The notes below the pieces were generated by a model. That model did no database searches, was not told where the DNA came from, and saw only the letters and a list, made by a program, of their open reading frames with translations. From Branchiostoma floridae (lineage: Eukaryota; Chordata; Leptocardii; Amphioxiformes; Branchiostomatidae), in NCBI RefSeq assembly GCF_000003815.2, contig NC_049987.1, forward strand, positions 24,139,824 through 24,203,823: 64,000 bases of DNA, written 5' to 3'. Shown here one piece after another: positions 12,201-23,680 of the stretch. Position 1 is the stretch's first letter. Each line of letters opens with the position of its first letter. The position numbers were made by a program, and so were the translations under genes.

Positions 12201-14768
12201 GCCATCATAAAGACAACGCCCTTCAAGTCCAGTCGGGGAGGGAAGCTGACAAACGCGACTCTGGAATCACAATTGGATGCACTGAGACGCTGTCAGATGA
12301 CCTGTGACCTGTTCCGGATCCGTCAGCTGCTCATGAAGACTTGCTTCGTGGGTCTGATCGGTCCGCAAGACGCAGGCAAGTCAACACTCATCAAGACGCT
12401 CTGGGGAATAGACGAGCTGAAAGACATCGGGTTCCAGAAGCACACCAAAACACCCGTGCTTTACAAGGCCAGGGGCACGGAGAGGATGGTGGTAAGAGGT
12501 TTAAATCATACCGATCTGTGCGTGTGATTGACACATGTTTGTTCTGACCTGGTATTTATTATCTCCATGAAAAATGGAGTTATAAATTTTAGTTTTGGGT
12601 GTGTCTGTGTACATCTGTCTGTCTGTCTGTGTGTCTGTGTGTCCGGATTTTTGTAGTGAGCATAACTCAAGAAGCTCTAGATTGATTACGATGATATTTG
12701 GTTTGTGGGTAGGTGTTGGGAAGACAAAAGTCAATTTGGGGCCACCTGGTATGTGAAATTGGTACTGCGGCAGAAATTTCATTTTTTGGATCTTTTGAAC
12801 TGGATGTGCTACGGTCTTGATTTTTGGATGGCAGATAGCTTGTGACATAAGGGATATTTTACTTCACCTCAGGACAGTTCGTACAGTCTTCGTCGGGAAG
12901 CCCGATACAGGGCATCTAGAAGTAAAACGAAGCGACATGAGATGTCATTTGCACCCCGTTCTGTAAGATTGCTGTACGAAAGTGCTAGATGATCGGTAAA
13001 GAATGTTGATTCTGTCATGTGTATTTTCTTAATCCGATTGCTGTCTAATTTTAAATGGTGTAAATGTATTAATGTTTTAAAGTTGATTCTGTGACTGATG
13101 ACGTATTTCATGTGTATATACATGCCATTTCATCCAGGAATAAAGCTGAATCTGAATCTGAATCTGATATGTGGTGTATATTTGGTCCCCCTAGCAGGTT
13201 GCTCTGGAACTGCAGGGGCATTTTTGTCAAAATCTTCTTAGGTGGATATCTGAAGAAGGGAACGACAAATTTACATGATATTTGGTATGTAGGTAGCTTA
13301 GACAGAGATGCACATCATGAAATGCAAATCAGGTAAACTGACACTTTATTTGCATATTTAATGAGGAAAATCTGTATTTGCAGTGTTTCCTTTATAGAAC
13401 TCAAATACATGCAATATATGTAGTTTGTGGCAGGTGGAACATTATCAGATACCATTTATGCAAGTCATAACTTTGCATAATTAATGCAAAAGTGTCATAA
13501 TTTTCGATGTGGTAAATAATTGGACAATCAACACTGTAACCAGCGTAGGTTATTTACAGGTATAAATAACTAAGCATAGATTATGCAAATGTGGAAGTCA
13601 TTAACATAATCAGACTATTTCATGGAGATATGAGGTCTCCGAACTCTTGTTGGCTCTGTCTTCAACAACCATTTGAAACATTGATGTTTGTAATGTTTCT
13701 ATGCCTTTCCGTAAATAGTTTTGTTTGTAAATAGGTAGGTTAATCAATTGAACATAGTTTTCTCATATACCCTACCGTATTTGTTTCCGCTACACAAACA
13801 ATTCGACAGTCTTCTCTACTGTCTTCCTTGTTGTAAAAATGACTTTTACACTGCGTAAGCCAGCAGGGAAGATTTACTGTTGAATTGTTTGTGTCGAATT
13901 GTTTGTGTAGCGAAAACAAATACGGTAGGGTACCTCTTTTGATGCAAATATATATCAAATGCAATTATTGCATTGAAATACAGTATCCATCCATCTTGAT
14001 ATTCAGATTGTGGACTTTCCCGGCACGACCACAGTTGATACCCAGGTGGCCACGCTAGTGAACCACTGCGGCGGACTCGCCAGTTTCTTCATACTCGTCA
14101 TGCCGTTTACGAGAGATCCCAGTAAGATAAACATTGATCAACTCAACAAGGTCAAGAACTTCGGTTGTTCCTTCATCGTCTGTATCAACCAGTGTGGACG
14201 CTTCCTCGACGCTTTTAAGGTATGGCGTTATTTGTATTTGAACAATTACTTTGGCACTTTGGCATTCATTTCAATTTCTAACGACTAATCTGTTCCTTAT
14301 AGTCCCATTTCGTTCTTGTAATGAAAACAGACGTCAATCCACAGTTGTACAAATTGAGCTTTCTTCCAACACAAAGGAAACACGTTGCCTTTCCGGAAAC
14401 TGCCATGGAAGTGTGATGACGTCAGGAGTGAATCAAATACAGCATGACGATGGAATCTAACACCGTCACAGTTGTTCTTTCCCAGTCGTTTATTCACCAG
14501 TGATTTTCTTCCCTCTCAGACTAAGGAAAACACAAACAAGTACTGTGCCGACTTCTCCGAGGTACTGGAAGTGCAACCTTCTGACATCCTCTTCACCGAC
14601 TTCGTGGCCTGCACCCCGGAGATGCGCGCAATGGGGCTGGTGGGGGTGGATGACGTCAGGCGGTGGATCAAAGACTGGCTGGTGAGGTATGACGTGTTCG
14701 AGAAGGACGAGCCTGAGCTGAGTAGGGCTGTGAACGAGCAGGCAGCTGTGAAGGGTACAGATGCTTAG
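3490..14768 (+). CDS. Gene A: class-3 lipase fused to P-loop GTPase (14 exons, 1089 aa)
   Basis: Coding exons: 3490-3757, 4331-4561, 5800-6305, 7426-7762, 8067-8264, 8567-8662, 8942-9108, 9778-9970, 11018-11227, 11315-11477, 11604-11721, 12171-12491, 14007-14219, 14520-14768. They sum to 3270 nt, and every GT-AG junction keeps frame. Seen by residue: 1-89 unrecognised N-domain. 90 to about 515 is a lipase class 3 domain, with the FIAFRGT strand near 162-168, nucleophile elbow GHSLGGA (Ser241), VNQKDPVPR (Asp304), GWYMFI near 400 and HKAVCYA (His454). About 515-665 is a beta-rich then helical region. About 718-770 is a Gly/Ala-rich membrane hairpin. About 885-1089 is a GTPase with GPQDAGKST (893-901), DFPGTT (939-944) and NQCG (997-1000). 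Known: class-3 lipases use a Ser-Asp-His triad, and this GTPase layout resembles dynamin-like or IRG families. Inferred: a membrane-associated hydrolase gated by nucleotide. The start is supported by the identical GCAAGATGGCGAGTGCTG context in gene B. The exon 3 end (6305) is the least certain junction. Confidence 0.92.
3758..4330. other. Intron 1 of gene A
   Basis: Donor G|GTAAGT and acceptor CACAG. It contains AT-rich sequence and a low-complexity patch of TTCCATTCCATTC/TTCATT words at about 4130-4220. No gene is seen. Confidence 0.7.
4650..5068. repeat. GT/GC-rich dinucleotide microsatellite in gene A intron 2
   Basis: Over 400 bp of (TG)n with interspersed CG and CT words, ending in an uninterrupted TG tract at about 5018-5068. 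It is followed closely by an assembly gap. Long cysteine/valine or threonine/histidine ORFs here are repeat artefacts. Confidence 0.97.
5119..5218. other. Assembly gap (100 N) in gene A intron 2
   Basis: One hundred N, the standard unknown-length gap size, next to the GT microsatellite. It lies in an intron, so no coding exon of gene A is lost: exon phases on both sides join in frame and match gene B. Confidence 0.98.
5240..5655. mobile_element. Inverted-repeat element (MITE-like), gene A intron 2
   Basis: The left arm starts TGGTACACAACCCCTCAAAA at 5240, and the right arm ends as the complement (TTTTGAGGGGCTGTGTACCA) at 5655. The arms are imperfect over about 65 bp, and the middle is AT-rich with no ORF of note. 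It is probably a non-autonomous DNA transposon. The family was not identified. Confidence 0.7.
6483..7344. mobile_element. Nested palindromic DNA-transposon remnant, gene A intron 3
   Basis: The left end TAAGGCCCGATTTACACGAG and the right end CTCGTGTAAATTGGGCCTTA are near-perfect inverted repeats. A second right end (CTCGTGTAAATCGGGCC) at about 6690-6706 points to a nested or partial copy. Sub-terminal CG-rich arms at about 6530-6640 and 7200-7310 are also complementary. GGCCC..TTTACACG termini next to TAA/TTA suggest PIF/Harbinger-type MITEs, but this is inference. Open frames inside are palindrome artefacts. Confidence 0.7.
9140..9274. repeat. (GT)n microsatellite in gene A intron 7
   Basis: An almost pure TG tract preceded by GTGA words, lying just after exon 7 (ends 9108). 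ORFs of poly-His/Thr or Cys/Val here are artefacts. Confidence 0.97.
10091..10520 (+). mobile_element. tRNA-derived SINE in gene A intron 8
   Basis: The head resembles a tRNA with a pol III A box (GTAGCGCAGTGGCAGCA, about 10100-10116) and a B-box-like GATTCGATTCC at about 10144-10154. A conserved body follows with TTGGGAAAGGCACTTTACA and GGACGTTAAATGGAGGGCCC. Related bodies occur on the minus strand at about 50470-50590 and 50750-50890. The body resembles those of broadly distributed metazoan SINEs. The tRNA head does not fold into a clean functional tRNA. Confidence 0.75.
11882..12066. mobile_element. Short inverted-repeat element in gene A intron 11
   Basis: The arms are AGCCTCCATAGCAG near 11891 and its complement CTGCTATGGAGGCT near 12043. 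Further inward pairing uses GGCTCCTAATACAC and GTGTATTAGGAGCC. About 185 bp, no coding capacity; a MITE-like, folded-back element. Confidence 0.75.
12558..13630. mobile_element. Dispersed repeat starting ATTATCTCCATGA, gene A intron 12
   Basis: The first 300 bp (the AATGGAG hairpin, TCTG runs, CATAACTCAAGAAGCTCTAG, GGTGTTGGGAAGACAAA) match copies at 63578-63872 and, without the start, 23680-23905. The far end at 13617-13630 reads TTTCATGGAGATATGA, complementary to the start, so the element may be about 1.07 kb with short terminal inverted repeats. No transposase is visible. Its right boundary is uncertain. Confidence 0.55.
13769..13931. mobile_element. Short inverted-repeat element in gene A intron 12
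   Basis: The left arm CCTACCGTATTTGTTTCCGC and the right arm GCGAAAACAAATACGGTAGG continue inward through ACACAAACAATTCGACA. About 163 bp and MITE-like. Confidence 0.8.
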
Positions 14769-17436
14769 ATCTCTGTGTCTCTGCTTTCCAGCATAAACAT
14801 AGCCCTACAGACCGTAAATAGTTTCATCAGGTAGGTAGATCAATTGAACAAAGTCTTCTTCGTTACGCAACCGTCTTTCATACTTCAATAGACGTTTCGG
14901 CGACTATCTGTCACCTTTACAAATACAAAAACTGTACTTGTGTACTGATGAAGGTGACATATGGCCGGTTAAACTTTTACTGAAGAATAAAAGAGGTTGG
15001 TGTAAAGGAGACTTTGTTCAATACAGAGTCCTACAGAAATTTACGAAAACAAAACATGTTAGTTGATGTATAATAAATCACCCAACAAGCATCTGTGAAC
15101 TCAAGGTACAGATTCTTAGATTGGTAGAGCTGAGTCACTTTCCTGCTTTCCAGCATATAGTACAAAACAGAGATTTTTGCATTAATAAATTGTCTATGAC
15201 CAAAAGGGGATCACTGCCTGACATTTGGCGTGGTGGCTTCATTTTGACATGAGATAAATAAACAATGTGGTGTGTATTTGTGTAAACGTGTGCTGAATGG
15301 AATCAAACTTGTAATGAAATTTTGATACACTCTTATATCAATAAGGCTAATGCATTTGCCATTGTACCTTATCAGTTTATATAATTGCAGACTCTTATGT
15401 TGTCTCCATATCTCAGTAATTGATACAGAATTTTGTCTTTGCAAAGTAACAAAGGAATTTATTTTCATGGCTCGAATGCGCATTATAACTTTATAGAATG
15501 CATTAGAAATAGTTTTGCTACACTTTGTAATTGCTACAAATTGATTGTCCTGGATATGGATGTAAATCATAATGTTATATTATCATAAGTTTTTAAGATA
15601 ATCGATGCATTCAGATTCCTGTAGGCATTGAGATTTTAGTTGATTATTCAAAAGGAAGAAATCTGCGAAGCTCAGGTATTCACCACATATTACCCGGTGT
15701 ATCGTCATGTTCTCCTTTGCTGTTTATAAGATTTTTCTGATTTGAATAAATTAGAAAAGCTGAACGTGTTTTTGTGATGTTTGCGCTCTAGTACGGCTAT
15801 AAGTAAAGGCCAGCTGCAAGGAACAGAACCGTAAATACACGCACTGTTGTAACTTCCCGTAGCCTCAGGTGAGCTATGGTACCATAGATTTGCCCAAGCT
15901 ACTTAGTGGAGGAAGGATGTTCAAAAAATAATGTTTGAAAAATAATGATAAACTTGCCAACGGTCTGGAATTATGGAGTTGCTGGATAAATCAGCTGCAA
16001 TGCATTTCAGATCCGCATGAAGTTGCTGGGTAGAAGAATTAACCCATGAAACACAATCCAAAATTGGAAGTGCAGAGTCGTTTAATAACTTAGGGTTAGT
16101 TTCCACATACATATATCTCCCTGGAAGACTGTACATGGCCAGTTTTGGGAATCATTCGAACACCAAGTGATTAGATTTGAATTATCACTAGAACCGCATC
16201 AGAGCACAATTTTTCTTTAACCTTCGACAAGGATTTTATGTTGTTACTCTGTGACACTGGAGGGTAACCTCCAGTAACAGAGTATTGTTAACACTTTGTG
16301 CGTTGAGTACTAGTGTTCGCACCTATATCTCTATGTTCCGTATGCCGCAATCGCATGTGGATTGGCATGTCGCCTGTACTCGGTTAGGAAATGATGCACG
16401 TTATTTTGTTTTCGCCGAAGCTGTTTTTATTTTGGATGTAATAATTTCAGTTTTCACCCCTACGTCTTCGGTATATTGGTCCATGTCTTCGTTATGATCG
16501 TGCTTGTGGTCATTGGATATCGTCAAGCAGATGTTGTCCTCGTCGGAAATTGACAACAGCTGTGCTACCTCGTACCCGGGAAAAGTAGGCATTTGATTGA
16601 CAGGGGTCTTTAAAGGAACATAAAATCCGGTTCTCAATGTGCCAGGAAGATAAATATATTCCAGAACAGCTGTTGGAGATGAACTCTGCGATAAGGTTTT
16701 GTCAACAACTCGGGAATAAGCAGATACTAAGTTAAACGTAAAGACACAATTTTAACCCACTTAACCCACTCCCAGGTGTCTACACCCTATGCAGACGCAG
16801 ACTTAGCGATACGGGGCCAGAATATGTACAAGGACATAGGCGGTTATTTAGGTACAAGGCCCATGTCCCTAATCAGAGCTTAACATACAAGTCAATCAGG
16901 GTGGTGGCATTGTGACGGTCTCCAAGCAGACGTTGGGAAAAATCGTAACTATTTGTAGCAGGAATGATTTGCACTAGCACGTACCATATCAAGAGCTCGT
17001 TTCTACACATGAATTCTGTGTCGTTCGTTTGAGATGCTGATTTTGCTGTTCTTGCGTACAGGACTGTGGAAGTGAGTTTAAATTTGGAAGTGATAGGCAT
17101 GTTAGCTTTTAAGTACTAAGTTTTTGGTACAAGGCGATGATGTGTTCTGTATGCGATAAAAACACCGAGTCATACACCACAGAAAACATCACAACCAACA
17201 CAAACCATAGTTAGGTCACAGAGTATGTTACCTACGGTCACTTGTTGATTTTGTTGGGTTTGGGGATCAGGGCTGTCACCTGATATGATATTTGACCAGC
17301 ACGTTACAAGCTAACCATCCTTATTTAGTAATGTACAAAAACGCTGCAATTACTGATGTAATATGTGTAAAACTAAATTATCAAACTATCTTGAAACGTG
17401 ACAGACATTTTTTTCTGAATTGAAATTCGGCAACGT
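14769..17436. other. 3' flank of gene A, duplicated after gene B
   Basis: This region aligns patchily to about 33960-35400. Examples are the GTGCTGAATGGA..TCAA block at 15290 against 34283, the region around the AATAAA signals, and TCACCTGATAT..GACCAGCAC at 17277 against 35312. A likely poly(A) signal AATAAA lies at about 15745, at the position homologous to AATAAA near 34718 in copy B. No further gene is supported. Confidence 0.6.
14842..15022. mobile_element. Inverted-repeat element just downstream of gene A stop
   Basis: ATTGAACAAAGTCTTCTT at the left and GGAGACTTTGTTCAAT at the right are complementary. Inside, GACGTTTCGGCGACTATCTG followed by TCACCTT and the opposed CTGATGAAGGTGACA resemble the foldback motif found at Penelope-type element ends. 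It lies in the probable 3' UTR of gene A. Confidence 0.55.
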
Positions 17437-18060
17437 ACTATCCCACATGTACATTGTTCGAATTTCAGTAATAGGTGGCCCACACGTACATGGTTGAATT
17501 TCAGTAACGTGGTAGCCCAAAAATACATGGTTGAATTTCAGTAACGGTGTGGCCCTAACGCACATGGTTGAATTTCAGTAATGGGGTAGCCCTCACGAGC
17601 ATGGTTAAATTTCAGTAAGGGGGTAGCCCACACATACATGGTTGGATTTCAGTAATGGGGTAGTCCACACGTACATGGTTGAATTTCAGTAATGGGGTAG
17701 ACCACACGTGCATGGTTGAATTTCAGTAATGGGGTAGACCACAGGTGCATGGTTGAATTTCAGTAATGGGGTAGCCCACACGTGCATGGTTGAATTTCAG
17801 TAATGGGGTAGACCACACCTACATGGTTGAATTTCAGTAATGGAGTAGCCCACACGTACATGGTAGAATTTCAGCAATGGGGTAGCCCACACGTGCATGG
17901 TTGAATTTCAGCAATGGGGTAGCCCACACGTACATGGCTGAATTTCAGTAACAGGCTAGCCCACATGCATACACACACAGCTTGAATTTCAATAACATGG
18001 TACCCACCATCCTCACAGTTTGAATTTCGGTAACGTGGTAGCGCACATGCACACGTTCAG
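17437..18060. repeat. 37-bp minisatellite array, about 16 copies
   Basis: Units of about 37 bp (GTAGCCCACACGTACATGGT followed by TGAATTTCAGTAATGGG) are repeated head to tail. The central copies are almost identical and the edge copies diverge. The unit matches the array at the window start. It sits exactly at the junction between the two duplication units. Confidence 0.95.
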
Positions 18061-19350
18061 TGGTGTTTTGTTAAACTAGGTAAGACTATTACACTATAGT
18101 TAAATGTAATTTTGCAAAACGACACAATGTGCTGTCCGTCGTTTTATGGGTCTCGGATACCAACAATGCTGTTCCATGTAATGATTGTTGACGTCTTTGG
18201 AAACTATGTATCTAACAGAAATCTCCCCCTAATATAAGGCAGCACATTTTTCTTCCTGACTTACAAGCCTGTACATGTCTGGTTTGAAATCAGATTGTAG
18301 TTTACAATCAAGCTATTAGAAATCACAAAAAGGAGACTCTCTTTGGCTGAAAACCCGAAATGTTTGACGTCCCCATTTTGAATACCCCGCTTAGCTTCGC
18401 CATGTGACCCAGACAGCGAATGACAATTATGCCTACAAAGACTCGTAAAAGATTCGCTCGTTTTAAATGGTGATGCGTGCCTATTAAATATGTAGCCAAT
18501 TGTCAATGGTTAGGCATACTCGTAAATACCAGTGCCAGTTATAGTTTGGCACAAATACCTGTTGGGCTGTTGTTTCCGTTATTTAACTCCATATCGTCAA
18601 TAATAAACACCTCGATTGACCTGACACACATAAAGCCCAAATGTCTCTGTAGTGGTATCAGGTACATAAAAGGAGCAGACTTTGTTCTTCATGGCCATCC
18701 TCATCCTACAACGACTTGATGTTAGCACATACGTAGTGGCTTATATCGCAACATGTATACGACAGTCAGTGTCACTGTTCGTCAGCAGCAGATGAACAAA
18801 CAGTTCAGTGACAATTATAGCGCAACATTGCGCTTATTTTGAGCTATATAGATCAATTTGTGTAAACAGGCACAGAGCACATACTGGTATCCAATTAGTT
18901 CTTTGTGTACAAAGTCGACAATATCGGCCGCCTCGATCGAACCCTGGGTGATAAGCCCTGGTTGGGTTAAAGGTGAACCAATAGAACAATAATCTAACAA
19001 AAACCTTTGAACGCGTTATCAACTATACATGCAATATACAGCCTTCCGAGAAGCCTCTGAAGTTTTGGTTGGGGATTTCCCGTTTTAATTCACAGGTGGG
19101 TACAACTGACTTAGCAAACGATACGAAAAAACACAGTTAGGCCGAAAACGATGATATTAAACAAAAGTTACTATTTCCACTCAAGAATCATTAGAAAGTT
19201 GTTGGCAAATCAACAAAACAACTGAACCGACCAGACCCTCCCCAACAGCGAAAACGACCAGCCCCAAGAAGGGGCGAGCATGTGACTCTGTGACTTAGTA
19301 GAAGTTAGACGACTGAAAATCTGCGTCGTGAGGCCCGCACTGTACAACTG
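18061..19350 (+). repeat. Upstream region of gene B, duplicate of 138-1225
   Basis: Colinear with the start of the window from the TTTACAATCAAG motif (18300 against 144) to the GCGAGCA.GTGAC region (about 19275 against 1130). It probably contains the 5' regulatory region of gene B. Shared ORFs are not conserved in frame. Confidence 0.75.
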
Positions 19351-20595
19351 TGAGTTGTATTTATTTTTAGAAAGTATAAGAATGATATAAGACCGGGTGG
19401 GCGGGCGGCCGGGCGGGCGGCCGGAAGGCGAGTGTGTGTTTGGTTATAGAGACTTGCCAGACAGGCTATAGCTAGAACCACAAGTCTACTCTCTTCCGTG
19501 GATAGTAGGAAAACACTCTCTGGTTGCAAAATGTTAGAATGTGAAATTTCATCTAATTCACCTTGCACCTTTGTAGCTTAAAATGAACATGAATCATTGA
19601 AACTGCGGTGGAAGGGTGCCTACTACAAAATTGACAAAGACACTGGAGCCGGCATGGCATCTTCAGTGCTACGTACGTTTTGCTTCTCCTTGGAAAAATA
19701 CAGCGATATAAGTGCTAGCGCTTGTGTTGAGTAAAGAATATTGCTCTGATCTTCAGAATGCAATATTTGTCAGTTGATTAATATTACTTTTTTCGTACGG
19801 ATGGCCGGCCGCGGGTGGATTTGTTTGTGTTTTGGTTTAACCACGACTAACGTTACACGTGAGTTGTGCTATTTTAAAAGTACCCAAATGCTAACTCTTG
19901 CTGGAAGAGATCCTATTAGAATTACACATGACGGCTTGTGATCGCTGCGGATGAAAATCAATCAGAAATTCGATAGTTTATCATTAGTTATTAGGTTTTT
20001 GTTGCAATGGGGAGGGGGGCGTTTTTTTTAGTGTCTTGACACATGCCTAGTTGACCCCGTTAGTTCGAATTGTTCGGGATAACATCCAACAGAACGTGCA
20101 TTTGGTGGATTTGGATGATGGTCGGCAGGAATTGAACAATTTTACGGTTAAGATCGGTCATAGTTTTCTGGACGTAATGAGGAGGGTGAGCTCTGTTTGC
20201 ACTTTGCTCGAAGATCGATGATTTTATGCACCTGGGCAGCTCGACCCCTTATCAACCAGGACGGGTCGGGTCTTAGCATAGGAAAAGTCGACACCATACT
20301 CAGCACATAATTTGTGTACTTTGGGCTTGATTTAGCAGCATGATAAGTGAAAAAAAGTTCAGAAACTAGAGTTCAGCAACCTACCTCTATGAAATAGATT
20401 TTATGCAGAAGATTTACATAATGCATACATGGTGATGTTCACCCTCGACTAACCTTCACAGGTCACAAGTAATAAGGTTGAATGTATAATCCATAATCAA
20501 GCATCTTTGCCATGTTTGTATTGATTAACTATGCAAATTAGCTCCTCGTATTGCATTTATTGCAGTCTACTTATGGAAACCCAGAAATTATAGAA
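19351..20595. other. Non-coding region upstream of gene B
   Basis: A GC-rich low-complexity stretch of GGGCGGGCGGCC words lies at about 19393-19425. The rest is AT-rich with no supported gene or repeat family. Confidence 0.5.
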
Positions 20596-21108
20596 TTTTC
20601 TAATTAATTATGCAAACGAAGTCCTCAATTGCATAACATGTGCCTAATTGTGTATATTTCTGCCTACGCTACCTTCATGCATAGAATGATAGAAATCTGT
20701 CACCACTTTGTGCTGACGTGAAAACCTATGTGCCACCCAAATGTCAATACCATACATTTCCGGGTTGAGATACATTGAAAAACTGGTATTTTACAATCCC
20801 CAATATCAATAACGTATAACTGCTGCCCTGTATTTGGAAAGTCATGTTGAGCAGTGTCATTTTGAAAACATTTTGAGAAACGTTTCAAGTGAGCAGTTTG
20901 ACCACTGTTATTCAACCACGTGTGTGTACATGTCTGTGTGAATGTCTCTATGTGTGTGTGTATATATATATACATATATCATAGGGGAGATTGAAATCCT
21001 CCTAGGGGAGATTGGAATTCCATTCTCTCCTAGGGTAATTCTTCCCTAGGAGAGATTGGAATTCTTATAGAGACCATTATGGGTTAGTGACTCAATGTTC
21101 TCAACCGT
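20596..21108. repeat. Direct repeat copy 1 (about 500 bp)
   Basis: It begins TTTTCTAATTAATTATGCAA and ends ATGTTCTCAACCGTTT. It is repeated almost unchanged at 21287-21772. Both copies contain GTGTGTATG/TATATA low complexity and inverted GGGGAGATTGGAAT / CTCTCCTAGG words near the right end. Confidence 0.85.
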
Positions 21109-21112
21109 TTTT

Positions 21113-21270
21113 TCCCAGTTAGCTATGTTGCATTATTGTTTTGGCATCCTTGCTTTTAGCCTTGTTTTATATTCTTTGTTTGAAATTGACGAGATAGAAT
21201 GTAAAAATGATTCAGTCTATTTTCCAAAAGAATTTCATCTAATCTGAAGTTCTGGTGAAATCAAAGATTG
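21113..21270. repeat. Short direct repeat, second copy at 23440-23600
   Basis: The block from CAGTTAGCT.TGTTGCATTA to ATCTGAAGTTCTGGT.AAAT recurs at about 23440-23600 with a few differences. This shows that 21.1-23.6 kb is itself built from duplicated pieces. Confidence 0.8.
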
Positions 21271-21286
21271 TCCAATTTGTCCAAAA

Positions 21287-21772
21287 ATTTTCTAATTAAT
21301 TATGCAAACGAAGTCCTCAACTTGCATAACATGTGCCTAATTGTGTACATTTCTACCTACGCTACCTTCATGCATAGAATGATAGAAATCTAGATCTGTC
21401 ACCACTTTGTGCTGACGTGAAAACCTATGTGCCACCCAAATGTCAATACCATACATTGAAAAACTGGTATTTTACAATCCCCAATATCAATAATGTATAC
21501 CTGCTGCCCTGTATTTGGAAAGTCATGTTGAGCAGTGTCCTTTTGAAAACATTTGAGAAACGTTTCAAGTGAGCAGTTTGACAACTGTTATTCAACCACT
21601 TGTGTGTGCATGTCTGTGTGTATGTCTCTATGTGTGTTTATATATATACATATATCACAGGGGAGATTGGAATCCTCGTAGGGCAGATTGGAAATCCATC
21701 CTCTCCTAGAGGAGAGATTGGAATTTTTATGGAGACCATTATGGGTTAGTGACTCAATGTTCTCAACCGTTT
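21287..21772. repeat. Direct repeat copy 2 (about 490 bp)
   Basis: Second copy of 20596-21108. It lacks the CCGGGTTGAGA segment of copy 1 and has small indels in the TATATA part. Confidence 0.85.
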
Positions 21773-21889
21773 GTATATTTCAGCCATACCATAGGTATGG
21801 TGAAATATTTTATATTCGTAATGTTTCTTCTTTCTTCTTTCTCCTGTCAAATCTTCAGAACACGGTATCTCCGTTGTTCTTCAACAGAA

Positions 21890-22490
21890 TGACTTGAAAT
21901 TTGGCACAAGGGTAGAGTGGGCCAATACCCTCGGACGTTTTTTTTCCATTTTATTCATATCTGTCTCTTAAATGATTTTATTAAGGTTTTTTGGTCATCT
22001 TAAGACCAAAACTGTATATTTTGGCCCCCTGTACCCTGGTATTATAACCGAATGAGCTGAAATTTGGCACAGATGTGCCTTGATAATTCCCCCATATAAA
22101 TTCAATATCACTTTTGGTGTACAGTATAACGAAATGCTTATTTTTGCGATTGGTCATTTTTTTACCAAAAAAGGACACTTTTGGCTCCTGTATCCTGGTT
22201 TTAGAACCGGATGACCTGAAATTTAGTATAGGGGTGCCCTAGACATATGCGCACATGGATTTATTAACACTTGAGGCATGCAGTACAACAAAATGCTTAA
22301 TTTTGCGATTATTTGGCCATTTTATGACCAAAAACGTACACTTTTGGCTCCTGTGCTCTGGTGTTAAAACCAAATGACCTAAATTTGGGTAAAAGGGTGC
22401 ACTAGATATTTATTCAAATGACACATGTACAATTTTTGGCATAAACCACTTCAAAATGATATATTTGGGGATTTTGTTTGTCATTTTCCA
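21890..22490. repeat. Diverged tandem repeat, unit about 170 bp
   Basis: Three or four diverged units, each with a GAC(T/C)TGAAATTTGGCA-like word, then ACAAAATGCTTA.TTTTGCGATT, then GACCAAAA and CACTTTTGGCTCCTGT. No coding sequence. Confidence 0.75.
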
Positions 22491-22639
22491 ATAGCCAGAG
22501 GGGTCAATGACCTTAAGGTCGTTGACCCTCCACTTGCAGATTGCACCTACTCTCATGTACGTTTATTTAATCTAATCAGATAGGTAACCAATCACTTAGT
22601 CTGATACTATATCCTAAAGAGAGGGGGTGGCAGCCAATC

Positions 22640-23340
22640 AGTGAGCCCGGCGATATCTGGAATAGTCCATTCTTACACGGAGGGGTTCATTTTTTTTAAT
22701 TCATCATTGGACTGGTGAAGTCTTTCAGTGGGTGTACTTTTGGACAGGTCTATTTGGCAATTTTACAGAAAGTGTGCTGGAAGAGTCTATTCTCGCACAG
22801 AGGGGGGATTTTTAAAAATTCATTTTTGGACTTTGGTGACTACAAGTTTGTCGAAGTCTTTCAGTAGGGTTATTTTTGGACTGGTCTAATTTGCAGTTTT
22901 ACATGGGTGTGCTGGAAGAGTCCATTCTTGCATGGAGGGGGGCTTTTTTAAAAATCAATTTTTTGGACTTTAGTGATTATGTCAAAGTCCTATTTTTGCA
23001 GATGTATTTTTGGACTGCTCTACTTTACATGGAAGGGTCCGGAACTGGGTTTGCACACGGAAGGGGATTTTTCAAATTCAGGTTTGGACGGGTGATGATT
23101 CAAAATTCAATTTTTAGTGGAATGTTTTTAGACTGGTCTATTATACCTTTTCATGCACTGGGACCTTTTTTTGCTAAATTCAATTTTGGATTTGGTTTCT
23201 TATTCAAAAAGCCAAGGTTTCAGTGGGAGTATTTCTGGACTGGTCTATTGTGCAAATTCACATAGGGTGCACTGGAGTCCATTCTTGAACGGGGGAATTT
23301 TGTAAGATTCATTTTTGGGTTAAACCGTCATGAGTAAAAG
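22640..23340. repeat. Diverged tandem repeat, unit about 130-180 bp
   Basis: Repeated words are CTGGAAGAGTC(C/T)ATTCT(T/C)GCA, GGAGGGGGG.TTTTT and TTTTTGGACTGGTCTA, in the same order in successive diverged units. The 129-residue frame across it has no known domain and is treated as a repeat artefact. Confidence 0.7.
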
Positions 23341-23599
23341 TGATTTTTCAAATGGGTGATTTTGAAATAGTCTATTGTTGCATGGGGAGGGAGATGGCTG
23401 AAATATGCTGTATTTGCTCTCAAGCAAATGTCGGCCTTTCTAGTTTCCAGTTAGCTTTGTTGCATTATTTTTTTGGCATCCTTGCTTTTGGCCTTGCTTT
23501 ATATACCAGCTTCATTGTTTGAAATTGACTAGATAGAATGTAAAAATGATTCAGTCTATTTTCCAAAAGAATTTCATCTAATCTGAAGTTCTGGTAAAA

Positions 23600-23605
<6 letters not shown>

Positions 23606-23679
<74 letters not shown>
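23606..23679. repeat. (GT)n microsatellite
   Basis: TG dinucleotide tract. It sits where the dispersed repeat (see 12558 and 63578) normally has its TCTG-rich part, so it may be the expanded form of that segment. Confidence 0.95.

Positions 23680-23680
<1 letters not shown>

Noticed and set aside
17437-18060. CRISPR-like regular repeats
   Set aside because: Head-to-tail 37-bp units with no unique spacers in a eukaryotic context: an ordinary minisatellite.
22876-23265. 129-codon ORF with many aromatic residues
   Set aside because: Lies in a diverged tandem repeat whose GGACTGGTCTA and TTTTT words generate the Trp/Phe; no known domain.
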